Part shown: piece by piece, positions 25,239-31,192 of the stretch
Position numbering within the stretch: the stretch's first letter is position 1
Layout: the number at the start of each line of letters is the position of its first letter
Source of the DNA: a virus
DNA length: 37,994 bases
Strand: one strand, 5' to 3'
IMG/VR virus record: IMGVR_UViG_3300021599_000875
Location: 1-37,994 of that record
Made by a program: the position numbers and the translations under genes
The notes under the pieces: model-generated
The model's database searches: none
Told to the model about the DNA's origin: nothing
What the model saw: the letters and a program-made list of their open reading frames with translations, nothing else

Positions 25239-25900
25239 CGGGGATTGGTTGTCCCCACCGGCTGTGGTTTTTCTGGTTAACCGAGAAACGACAAGAGCCT
25301 CGGTTTCCCAAGGCTCTCGAAGTTGTTTGCGGCCCTTACACCAGCAAGTCGCAACGGATTGTACATTCTTCGTGCTCGCGAAACAAGCGACGTTGCTAGA
25401 TCGGGACAAAACTCGGATGAAAATCTTGGTAGTGCTGTCAGCGTGTGTGCGTTCTTTGTGTCCCTGTGCGAAAAACACCGGCGATCTATGTCGTCGGAGG
25501 GTAGTCGCGGTCGCAAGCCGTGGCGAGCCGGGTTACCGGCGACTGGAAGGGGATCGCAAACCCTGATTGATTCGGCAGCGTGGGAGCTAAATCCGAGCAA
25601 CGTGCAAGCTCACGACTCGGTCCAGGACACCAAAAGACGCTGACGTTTCGAGCCCACCACGGTCAACAAGCCGTGGTTGTTGTGCAATCTGGCTGGAGAT
25701 CCTGCCCAGGGCTGGTGTCCTGGGATAAAGCTGCGGCGCGCGCAGAAAAAAAGATTGCCGGTTTTTTTGCGAAAATGCTGTTGGTTCCTGGATTTTGTGC
25801 CGTTATCTAGGTGCAGGCGAAGAAAAAAGATTTTTCTCGCGCCCAGTTTGTGACAGGCTTCGGCCTGTATGTATGTGCCGGGATTTCCGGTGGTTTAGGT
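25239..25900 (+). ncRNA. Candidate large structured RNA or long leader, no credible ORF
   Basis: The stretch 25187-25922 has no convincing gene; small open frames (25323-25643, 25580-25810) look random and lack ribosome sites. It holds many helices: GGGGA/TCCCC (25240/25252); a pseudoknot at 25279-25317; nested GCGATC/GATCGC (25481/25552) around AGTCGC/GCGACT (25503/25539) around GGTCGC/GCGA-CC (25509/25523); CCGAG..CGTG/CACG..CTCGG (25593-25620); ACCACGG/CCGTGGT (25656-25677); CCCAGG/CCTGGG (25705-25724); CTGCG/CGCAG (25731-25745); an 11-pair hairpin with one bulge at 25817-25840; ACAGGC-TTCG-GCCTGT (25853-25868); CCGG/CCGG (25878-25890). Either a stand-alone RNA or a leader of gene 25923. 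Ends are inferred; no clear terminator is seen. Confidence 0.45.
25279..25317 (+). other. Possible H-type pseudoknot
   Basis: Stem 1: AACCGAG (25279-25285) with CTCGGTT (25299-25305). Stem 2: AGAGC (25294-25298) with GCTCT (25313-25317). The 5' strand of stem 2 lies in the loop of stem 1 and the stems abut with no linker. Loops of 8 and 7 bases are long enough to span them. The alternative is a plain AGAGCCT/AGGCTCT hairpin. Confidence 0.45.
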
Positions 25901-25922
25901 TCTCTAAGATGGAGAGTTGGAA

Positions 25923-26138
25923 ATGTTGTGTGTAGAGTTCGAAAGGCCGGAAGTTGCAGAGTTGGCAACCAAGAAGGCAAACGCGATCGCGATGCTTGAG
26001 CAGATTTTGGTATGCCTGAAATCGGCTGAGGCTACTGAGGTGGCGAAGTCCTCCGACAAGGATGTGATCGGGTTGTGCCACGAAATCGCTGGTCAGATTT
26101 GCCACGATATCGACATCATCACCGAATTGGATTGGTGA
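25923..26138 (+). CDS. Small hypothetical early protein
   Basis: 71 residues from ATG 25923; GGAGAG (25911-25916) lies seven bases upstream, so the TTG two codons earlier is not needed. Acidic and helical with several Cys (MLCVEFERPEVAEL, VCLKSAEATEV, GLCHEIAGQICHD). First gene after the hairpin-rich region, followed eight bases later by the next gene. No family recognised. Confidence 0.65.
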   Translation: MLCVEFERPEVAELATKKANAIAMLEQILVCLKSAEATEVAKSSDKDVIGLCHEIAGQICHDIDIITELDW

Positions 26139-26145
26139 GGTAACG

Positions 26146-26385
26146 ATGAGCAAGACGTATCAAAGTGAGGGTTGCGAGTTGTGCGACCTTCAATTCCCTG
26201 GTGGATTGTTCGACGATGTTCTGCTGGTAAACGTCAGCGGTGATTGGTTTTCGGTGTGGTCCTCGGAATGGCACGCAGCGCAAGCCAACCGCGAGGATCG
26301 TGTTCTGGCCAAGGTTCGAGGCGAGATGCTGACCGAAGATCAACGGTTGATCGGGCATCGAAACGCCGAGTTGCTTGGCTGGTAG
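26146..26385 (+). CDS. Small hypothetical protein with CxxC
   Basis: 79 residues; GAGG is just before ATG 26146. Begins MSKTYQSEGCELCDLQFPGG with a CELC motif, followed by Trp-rich VNVSGDWFSVWSSEWHAA and a helical C-terminus. A single CxxC is not enough to call zinc binding. Likely co-transcribed with gene 25923. Confidence 0.65.
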   Translation: MSKTYQSEGCELCDLQFPGGLFDDVLLVNVSGDWFSVWSSEWHAAQANREDRVLAKVRGEMLTEDQRLIGHRNAELLGW

Positions 26386-26389
26386 TTTT

Positions 26390-26417
26390 GAGCCTTCCTG
26401 CCGGGATAGGCTCCGGC
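26390..26417 (+). other. Mutually exclusive hairpins before gene 26450
   Basis: GAGCCT (26390-26395) can pair with AGGCTC (26408-26413), or GCCGG (26400-26404) with CCGGC (26413-26417). No T-run follows, so this is not a terminator. The position 33 bases before the next start would suit translation control. Confidence 0.3.
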
Positions 26418-26449
26418 TCTTTCATGCAAGTAGGCCAGGAGTTTTTCAA

Positions 26450-26710
26450 ATGAAAAAGTATCAAGTGCAGATCGCGGTGCTCGGAAATCATCAAGGTCGG
26501 TCTGCTGAGGTTTGGTCCAACCGTGGTTGTGTTACTGCCAAGCTCGTATCGTCAGCGTTACGCCGGGCATACAACGCAAATTTCGGAGGGTTGTTCGATA
26601 GGCATAAGCAGGAGGGATCTGTACTGATCAGCCGAGTGATCGACAGGCCGATTCTGCGATTGGTCGAAGTCGGTTCTTACGATGGTGAGCTTGTTGCTAG
26701 CCATCGCTAG
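26450..26710 (+). CDS. Small hypothetical protein
   Basis: 86 residues from ATG 26450 with AGGAG (26437-26441) eight bases upstream; the open frame upstream of it crosses the hairpin pair and is not coding. Basic, mixed alpha/beta (KKYQVQIAVLGNHQGRSAEVW, VISRVIDRPILRLVEVG). The ending LVASHR is followed at once by a palindrome copy and the csrA leader. No family recognised. Confidence 0.65.
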   Translation: MKKYQVQIAVLGNHQGRSAEVWSNRGCVTAKLVSSALRRAYNANFGGLFDRHKQEGSVLISRVIDRPILRLVEVGSYDGELVASHR

Positions 26711-26711
26711 T

Positions 26712-26725
26712 TGGAAACGTTTCCA
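26712..26725 (+). promoter_or_regulatory. Dispersed palindrome, copy 5, in the csrA leader
   Basis: TGGAAACGTTTCCA in the 41-base gap between gene 26450 and csrA, ending 26 bases before the csrA ATG. Intergenic, so it could act directly on csrA expression. The 10-mer CCATCGCTAG just to its left (26701-26710) also abuts copy 7. Confidence 0.85.
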
Positions 26726-26751
26726 GGTTCATTTTAGAAAACAGGTGTTTC

Positions 26752-26940
26752 ATGTTGGTCGTAAAACGTAAGCGTGGTGAGGCTGTTTGGATCGGTCAAA
26801 CGAGAGTCGTGGTCGAGTCTCTAGGAAACGGAAAGGTTCGGCTGGCGATCGACGCGCCGGCTGGAATGCAGATTCTCCGAGAGGAGTTGCTGACTCAAAA
26901 GGCTGGTCCAAAGGAGCAACAAGTCGAGGAAAAGACATAA
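26752..26940 (+). CDS. csrA: CsrA-family RNA-binding regulator
   Basis: 62 residues with the whole CsrA/RsmA signature: MLVVKRKRGEAVWIG at the N-terminus (compare MLILTRRVGE), GNGKVRLAIDAPAGM, then ILREELL carrying the RNA-contacting Arg (R43, one residue earlier than R44 of the E. coli protein). A Lys/Glu/Gln tail ends it. CsrA dimers bind GGA-containing hairpin loops and usually block ribosome binding; here phage or host leaders could be targets. Flanked upstream by palindrome copy 5 and downstream by a CGGTGGCGTT promoter that begins inside the nine bases after the stop. No strong ribosome site is visible (AACAGG, 26739-26744). Confidence 0.92.
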   Translation: MLVVKRKRGEAVWIGQTRVVVESLGNGKVRLAIDAPAGMQILREELLTQKAGPKEQQVEEKT

Positions 26941-26948
26941 AAGTAGTG

Positions 26949-26978
26949 TTGGTTTTTTCTGCCGGTGGCGTTGATAGT
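26949..26978 (+). promoter_or_regulatory. Promoter, CGGTGGCGTT family, for the AAA ATPase gene
   Basis: TTGGTT (26949-26954), 18-base spacer with T-rich start and CGGTGGCGTT (26963-26972), then GATAGT (26973-26978). Forty bases before the ATG at 27019. Reference copy of the family. Confidence 0.65.
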
Positions 26979-27018
26979 GTGGGTTTGTTTCTGTTCCTTG
27001 TAAAGTGAAGTGAGAACT

Positions 27019-28482
27019 ATGAAGGTTTCCAAAGCGTTTCGGGCTGGTGTTCCTTTGGTCGCGGTGACTACTGGTGATCCAGCGGCAACGATCCGAACGA
27101 TCAGCGAACAGTTCGCAGGGTTCGATGATCCGGTCGGGGTGATCGTTTGGGATGTTGTGCGGGGTGCGAAGTGTAGCAAGGCTGACCAGCGTGCGGTCGA
27201 TGCCTTGGCCAATCTGCCTCAGCCACCAGATGACTATGCAGGATCGCTGGTCAATTTCTTGGCCGACTTATGTGAGTTGGCTCGTCGGCAGGTTGTGATC
27301 ATCTGCATCGCTCACCTATTCTTGGATGATCCGCGTGCGGTCCAGGCTATCTGGAATCTTCGCGACGAGTTCAAGGCGAGCAAAAAGCTGCTCGTGCTGC
27401 TAGGCGTTGCGAAGTTGCCTCCTGAGTTGATTCACGATGTTGTACAGTTCGACGATCCTCTGCCGAGTGTAGACGAGCTATCGAACATCATTCAGAACGT
27501 GTGCGAGTGGGGCAAGGCCCAGGCGACCGAAGCGGTGTTGGCCGAGGGTGCTACAGCGGCGATCGGTGTGACTGCGTTCTGTGCGGAAAACCTCGCGTGC
27601 CTAGCGATGGACAAGAACGGCTTGGAAGTGGACGCACTATGGGAGTCCAAGCGACGCAAGATCGATCAGACCCCTGGTTTGCGGGTTGTAACACAGAAAG
27701 GCGGGTTCGATTCGATCGGCGGTTGCGATGCGTACAAGACCTTCATGCGTGCGGTTCTCAACGGCAAGGCCAAGCCAAGGGCGATCGTGTTCGTAGACGA
27801 GATCGAAAAGTGTCTCGGTGCTGCTGGCTCGGATACATCCGGTGTTTCTCAAGATCAGCTTGGTCAGCTTTTGAGTTGGATGCAAGATCGCAAGGCGACC
27901 GGTACGATCTTGGTCGGTCCTCCAGGAGCAGCCAAGTCAGCGGTGGCGAAAGCTGCTGGCTCCGAGGGTGGAATCCCGACGGTGCAGTTGGATCTCGGTG
28001 GCACGAAGGGTTCGCTGGTCGGTCAGTCCGAGGCTCAGATCCGCGAGGCGCTTAAGGTGATCGACGCGATCAGCGGCGGGAACACGCTCTGGATTGCAAC
28101 ATGCAACAGCCTGACCGAGTTGCCACCAGAACTCAAGCGACGGTTCAAGCTCGGCACTTGGTTCTTCGACCTGCCTGATCGAGAAGAACGCAAGGCGATA
28201 TGGGATCTGTACGCTAAGAAGTACAACCACACGGATGCGGTTGAGATCGCTCGACTGCTGGACAACGAGTGGACCGGTGCTGAGATCGAGTCCTGCTGCG
28301 AGATCGCTGATTCGCTGTGTATCAGCCTCACGGACGCAGCGGCGTACATCGTACCGGTTGCAAAGCAGGCACCGGAGGCAATCGCTAAGCTACGCAGCGG
28401 TGCTGAGGGTCGATTCCTGTCGGCAAGTGTTCCTGGACCGTACACAAGGCAAAAACAACTTGCGGTAAGATCGCTCGAGTAG
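27019..28482 (+). CDS. AAA+ ATPase with permuted motif order (Ycf46-like)
   Basis: 487 residues. The C-terminal part is AAA+, but the motifs are out of the usual order: Walker B-like IVFVDEIEK (256-264) with its following SGVSQDQLGQLLSWMQ helix comes first, then Walker A GPPGAAKS (300-307), the LVGQSEAQIREALK helix (333-346), and sensor 1 WIATCN (358-363) with LPPELKRRF. In ordinary relatives Walker A precedes Walker B. Residues 1-160 resemble the inactive N-terminal ATPase-like domain of Ycf46 proteins (LPPELIHDVVQFDDPLPSVDEL). It would hydrolyse ATP to remodel a partner, possibly the products of the next three genes. The ATG at 27019 is preferred to GTG 27010; the ribosome site is weak. Confidence 0.82.
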   Translation: MKVSKAFRAGVPLVAVTTGDPAATIRTISEQFAGFDDPVGVIVWDVVRGAKCSKADQRAVDALANLPQPPDDYAGSLVNFLADLCELARRQVVIICIAHLFLDDPRAVQAIWNLRDEFKASKKLLVLLGVAKLPPELIHDVVQFDDPLPSVDELSNIIQNVCEWGKAQATEAVLAEGATAAIGVTAFCAENLACLAMDKNGLEVDALWESKRRKIDQTPGLRVVTQKGGFDSIGGCDAYKTFMRAVLNGKAKPRAIVFVDEIEKCLGAAGSDTSGVSQDQLGQLLSWMQDRKATGTILVGPPGAAKSAVAKAAGSEGGIPTVQLDLGGTKGSLVGQSEAQIREALKVIDAISGGNTLWIATCNSLTELPPELKRRFKLGTWFFDLPDREERKAIWDLYAKKYNHTDAVEIARLLDNEWTGAEIESCCEIADSLCISLTDAAAYIVPVAKQAPEAIAKLRSGAEGRFLSASVPGPYTRQKQLAVRSLE

Positions 28483-28484
28483 TG

Positions 28485-28514
28485 GTGGTTTTCTTGTTCG
28501 GTGGCGTTAAATAA
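28485..28514 (+). promoter_or_regulatory. Promoter, CGGTGGCGTT family, for gene 28548
   Basis: GTGGTT (28485-28490), spacer ending CGGTGGCGTT (28499-28508), AAATAA (28509-28514). It begins three bases after the ATPase stop. Confidence 0.6.
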
Positions 28515-28547
28515 GCAGTGGTGGTTTTTTTCCCAAGGAGATTTCAA

Positions 28548-29450
28548 ATGAGTATTGGCCAGCGGTTGTCGAGTCAAATGTCCGGTTGTCGGTTGGAGGT
28601 GACGGGGTTTTCCTCGCGGAAGAAATTCACCGATTCGCAGCGTGTGCGGATGGCTGAGTTCTTCAACAGCGATGTGAAATCGGTTTCAGGTGGTCGTGAG
28701 ATCCTGAACAAGAAGATTCCAGAGGTTCGGCAGGTGTACGCGGTGCTCCGATCGGCTCGGTGTCTGTGGCAAGAATGGACAGTCAAGTACGAGGACGGGA
28801 CAAGGCTTATCAAGACCGATCAGATCGAGTGGATGAACAGTCAGATCGCAGCGTTCCAGGCCAAGCTCCAAGAGGCAAAGGACGCTCTGTGGGTCAATTG
28901 GGATCTCGTCAAGAACGATGCTCGGCTACGGCTTGCTGAGTTGTTCGTCGAGGGTGATTACAACTTCGATGTGCGGCAGGTCGTTTGGCTGACGATCTCG
29001 TACCCATCGGTTCAGCCTGATCCAAAGCTGCAGAATCTCGGCAAGGAGTTGTTCGAGAAGGAGATGGCCAAGTTCGCGCTCAAGTTCGAGGAGGCTGCGA
29101 AGAATGCCGAGACTGCGTTGCGGGACGAGTTTGCTTCGATGATCGCTGGTGTAGCGGAGCGTCTGACCGAGGGAGAGTCCGAGGACGGGAAGAAACGAGT
29201 TTTGCAACAGCGTGCGGTTGATAACATCGTGGAGTTCGCTCAGCGGTTCAAGGCGTTGTCGGTCGGTGACGATGCCGAGCTTGACGCTCTGGTTCGCAAG
29301 GCTGAGCAGCTTGCGGTCGGTCTGGATACCAAGGCGATGAAGTCGGATACGACGCAACGTGCAGCGATGCGGGACGCGGTCTCAGGTCTGCGTACTGCGA
29401 TCGATTCCCATATCGTCAAAGCGGCAGAGCGAGAAATCGAATTCGAGTAG
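28548..29450 (+). CDS. DUF3150-like coiled-coil protein
   Basis: 300 residues; AAGGAG precedes ATG 28548, and an in-frame ATG at 28518 sits in the leader. Mostly helical, with RKKFTDSQRVRMAEFF at the start, YEDGTRLIKTDQIEWMNSQI in the middle, and long Glu/Lys/Ala helices (FALKFEEAAKNAETALRDEF) after. Composition and the neighbouring AAA+ ATPase recall DUF3150 proteins, which often stand next to AAA ATPases; this is recollection, not a tested match. It has its own promoter, as do its neighbours, so the genes form a regulon rather than a single operon. Confidence 0.7.
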   Translation: MSIGQRLSSQMSGCRLEVTGFSSRKKFTDSQRVRMAEFFNSDVKSVSGGREILNKKIPEVRQVYAVLRSARCLWQEWTVKYEDGTRLIKTDQIEWMNSQIAAFQAKLQEAKDALWVNWDLVKNDARLRLAELFVEGDYNFDVRQVVWLTISYPSVQPDPKLQNLGKELFEKEMAKFALKFEEAAKNAETALRDEFASMIAGVAERLTEGESEDGKKRVLQQRAVDNIVEFAQRFKALSVGDDAELDALVRKAEQLAVGLDTKAMKSDTTQRAAMRDAVSGLRTAIDSHIVKAAEREIEFE

Positions 29451-29452
29451 TG

Positions 29453-29482
29453 TTGTTTTTTTCAGTCGGTGGCGTTAATAGC
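29453..29482 (+). promoter_or_regulatory. Promoter, CGGTGGCGTT family, for the Ycf35-like gene
   Basis: TTGTTT (29453-29458), 18-base spacer ending CGGTGGCGTT (29467-29476), AATAGC (29477-29482). A palindrome copy starts at the very next base, covering the expected transcription start. Confidence 0.65.
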
Positions 29483-29498
29483 TTGGAAACGTTTCCAA
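29483..29498 (+). promoter_or_regulatory. Dispersed palindrome, copy 6, operator-like at a promoter
   Basis: TTGGAAACGTTTCCAA directly after the -10 element of the 29453 promoter and 19 bases before the GTG at 29517. A protein bound here would block transcription start. Confidence 0.88.
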
Positions 29499-29516
29499 GA
29501 TTCTAGGAGGTTTCAG

Positions 29517-29942
29517 GTGTCACACATAGCAACAGTCGAGATTGAGTTTCGGGACATGGACGCGCTTGCCAAGGCGTGTCAGCGGTGCGGTGTTGAGTTG
29601 CGTACCGAGCAGAAAACGTTCCGGTGGTACAATGACAAGGTGGATGCGTGCGACGCGGCGATCGTGCATCCGAGCAAGTTTGCTTTCGAGGTCGGAGTTC
29701 ATAAGACCGAAACTGGTTTTCGGCTGTCGTATGATCCGCACAATCGCGGCAAGAAGTACGGTTCGCACACTGGTCCTGGTATGCAAGATGCGATCGCGTT
29801 CGAGGACGATATTCGAGGGGTTGGCAAGTTGCAGCAGGCGTATGCTGTCGAGGTTGCTCGCAAGCAGGCGAAGCGACAAGGGTTCTCTGTGCGTGAGCAA
29901 GTTCAGGCCGACGGTCGTATCAAATTAACAATGTCGAGGTAA
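29517..29942 (+). CDS. Ycf35-like (DUF1257) protein, GTG start
   Basis: 141 residues; AGGAGG (29505-29510) is six bases before GTG 29517. The start MSHIATVEIEFRDMDALAKAC matches the typical DUF1257/Ycf35 opening (MSHFT-h-T-h-D---L--AL), and the body fits too: CDAAIVHPSKFAFEVGVH, then a helix ending with GVGKLQQAYAVEVARKQAKRQGF (compare QQYA...). Biochemical function of the family is unknown. The DUF2997-like gene starts two bases after it, and an AAA ATPase of Ycf46 type is nearby, a grouping I recall from cyanobacteria and phages. Confidence 0.78.
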   Translation: MSHIATVEIEFRDMDALAKACQRCGVELRTEQKTFRWYNDKVDACDAAIVHPSKFAFEVGVHKTETGFRLSYDPHNRGKKYGSHTGPGMQDAIAFEDDIRGVGKLQQAYAVEVARKQAKRQGFSVREQVQADGRIKLTMSR

Positions 29943-29944
29943 TC

Positions 29945-30127
29945 ATGGAGTCGATCGAGGTAATCGTTGACAAGGCTGGCAAAGTGACCGTCGAGGTCAA
30001 TGGCTGTGCTGGTTCGAGTTGTTCGTCGCTGACCGAGGGGATCGAGAAGGCTCTTGGTCGTACCGTGTCGGATGACAAAAAGCAGGAGTACTTCAAGCAG
30101 GCTGTCGATGCCAAGGTGCGTCGATGA
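29945..30127 (+). CDS. DUF2997-like small protein
   Basis: 60 residues: ESIEVIVDKAGKVTVEVNGCAG is a two-strand hairpin, then SSCSSLTEGIEKALG and a short helix. This is the pattern of DUF2997 (strand - 'G-v--ev-G--G-sC' - 'le--lG'), which commonly accompanies DUF1257/Ycf35 genes. AGGT lies just upstream of the ATG. Its stop overlaps the start of a 14-codon frame. Function unknown. Confidence 0.75.
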   Translation: MESIEVIVDKAGKVTVEVNGCAGSSCSSLTEGIEKALGRTVSDDKKQEYFKQAVDAKVRR

Positions 30128-30168
30128 GCGATCAACAAATCATCGACGCGATCGAGGTGACGGAATAG
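30124..30168 (+). CDS. Tiny 14-codon ORF linking two genes
   Basis: ATG 30124 overlaps the DUF2997 stop (ATGA) and its own stop TAG overlaps the next GTG start (TAGTG). It encodes MSDQQIIDAIEVTE. It may only serve to carry ribosomes from gene 29945 to the HNH gene (translational coupling), or be a real micropeptide. AAGGTGCG upstream is a weak ribosome site. Confidence 0.4.
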   Translation: MSDQQIIDAIEVTE

Positions 30169-30602
30169 TGAATCGATCCGCACCGAAAAAGATCTCCCTG
30201 CTGATCATTTTCTTTCTTCTAGGATGGATGACCTACGAGGCATCCTTGCGGCAGCAGATACCATTCGAGCCTCTGGAAGAACAACGCGAGGCGGTCACTG
30301 ATGATGTATTTGGTGATCGCGCCGGTGAGTGGCCAAGAGTTCGAGCCGAGTTCGTTCGGTTGCATCCGGTGTGCGAGGCTTGTGGATCTCGGAGCACCTT
30401 GAACGTGCATCACGTGCGACCGTTCCATCTGTATCCAAATCTGGAGTTGGATCCGGATAACCTGATAACCCTTTGTCGAGAGCATCATTTCAAGGTCGGT
30501 CACGATCCTGACGGGCCTTGGAAACCAAAGCGACCGAGTTGGTCTTACTGGAATCCAAACGTGCGAGAGCACGCTTCAATCATGCGAAAGGGCAAACGAT
30601 GA
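30168..30602 (+). CDS. HNH nuclease with N-terminal membrane anchor (GTG start)
   Basis: 144 residues from GTG 30168. Residues 9-23 (ISLLIIFFLLGWMTY) form a membrane segment after a short basic head. The C-terminal half is an HNH domain: HPVCEACGSRSTLNVHHV with C69, C72, H81, H82, then LDPDNLITLCREHH with N98, C103, H106, H107, a zinc-supported beta-beta-alpha-metal fold. The catalytic His and Asn are present. Phage HNH proteins usually are soluble and sit by terminase or as homing nucleases; a tethered one could cut DNA at the membrane, for instance incoming DNA. The anchor could instead be a signal peptide with cleavage after ~25. Confidence 0.8.
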   Translation: MNRSAPKKISLLIIFFLLGWMTYEASLRQQIPFEPLEEQREAVTDDVFGDRAGEWPRVRAEFVRLHPVCEACGSRSTLNVHHVRPFHLYPNLELDPDNLITLCREHHFKVGHDPDGPWKPKRPSWSYWNPNVREHASIMRKGKR

Positions 30603-30919
30603 TCGAGTTCTCTGAAAAGCCACCGGAGGGGATGCGGTATTTTTTTATCCATCTGCATCGACCGATCAGCGATTCGTGCCTGACGCTGGTAGCAGCGACC
30701 ACGGCAGACCAACCAAAAAAAGCAATCAAACAACTTTTGAAGATCAAGTTCCCTGGGTGGGTGTCGAAGCTGGAAGAAACGAACCAAAGGATCTTCGAGG
30801 ACAGATGCTTTGAGACTAACCGGTTGCAGTCGGTGGATTGGGATCGACCCGTCGGAACGATCACGCTGACTCGGATGCGTTTAATGAAAGGAAATTTTTT
30901 CGATCCGGCGTGGTTTTAA
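30599..30919 (+). CDS. Hypothetical protein
   Basis: 106 residues from ATG 30599, overlapping the HNH stop (ATGA). Mixed alpha/beta: GMRYFFIHLHRPISDSCLTLV, a basic middle (KKAIKQLLKIKFPGW) and a C-terminal RPVGTITLTRMRLMKG strand pair. It is translationally coupled to the HNH gene and may work with it. No family recognised. Confidence 0.65.
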   Translation: MIEFSEKPPEGMRYFFIHLHRPISDSCLTLVAATTADQPKKAIKQLLKIKFPGWVSKLEETNQRIFEDRCFETNRLQSVDWDRPVGTITLTRMRLMKGNFFDPAWF

Positions 30920-30940
30920 CGATTCGGTGGCGTTGATAGG
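30911..30940 (+). promoter_or_regulatory. Promoter, CGGTGGCGTT family, for gene 30953
   Basis: TGGTTT (30911-30916), spacer ending CGGTGGCGTT (30925-30934), GATAGG (30935-30940). The leader would be very short, because the ATG is at 30953 with GGAGG in between. Confidence 0.6.
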
Positions 30941-30952
30941 GTGGAGGTAAAA

Positions 30953-31192
30953 ATGGAAATCACGTTGCTAGTCGGTTCACAAGTGCAGGCGATCTACTCG
31001 GATGACGCTGCGGAAATGCTTGAGTCGGTTGGAAACGTTTCCATCGCTAGGGCTTCGCATGTCGAGCCGGCTCAAGGAGGCTGGTCGGCAGACATGAGTC
31101 CTATTGGCGGTCCTGTCCTTGGTCCGTTCGATCGTCGCGGTGCTGCGATTGATGCGGAAATTGCTTGGCTCAAAGAAAATCGAGGGTTGTAA
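30953..31192 (+). CDS. Small hypothetical phage protein
   Basis: 79 residues; GGAGG lies before ATG 30953. Contains ASHVEPAQGGWSADMSPIGGPVLGPFDRRGAA and a C-terminal helix (EIAWLKENRGL). I have the impression of a widespread small phage protein of this pattern, always without function. A palindrome copy in its first third encodes VGNVSI. Its stop overlaps the start of the nuclease gene (TAATG). Confidence 0.7.
   Translation: MEITLLVGSQVQAIYSDDAAEMLESVGNVSIARASHVEPAQGGWSADMSPIGGPVLGPFDRRGAAIDAEIAWLKENRGL
31030..31043 (+). promoter_or_regulatory. Dispersed palindrome, copy 7
   Basis: TGGAAACGTTTCCA inside gene 30953, GNVS frame, about 90 bases downstream of a CGGTGGCGTT promoter. Overlaps a CCATCGCTAG 10-mer (31041-31050) also seen beside copy 5 and at 32788. 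Confidence 0.85.

Noticed and set aside
25323-25643. 106-codon frame in the gene-free region
   Set aside because: No ribosome-binding site, composition unlike the neighbouring genes, and it crosses several strong hairpins; treated as noncoding.
25239-25900. CsrB-like sponge RNA rich in GGA
   Set aside because: About 15 GGA triplets in this length is near the chance level, and few are in hairpin loops; kept only as a hypothesis.
26390-26417. Pseudoknot before gene 26450
   Set aside because: The two stems would need a zero-length loop across a five-pair helix, which is not possible; they are alternative hairpins at best.
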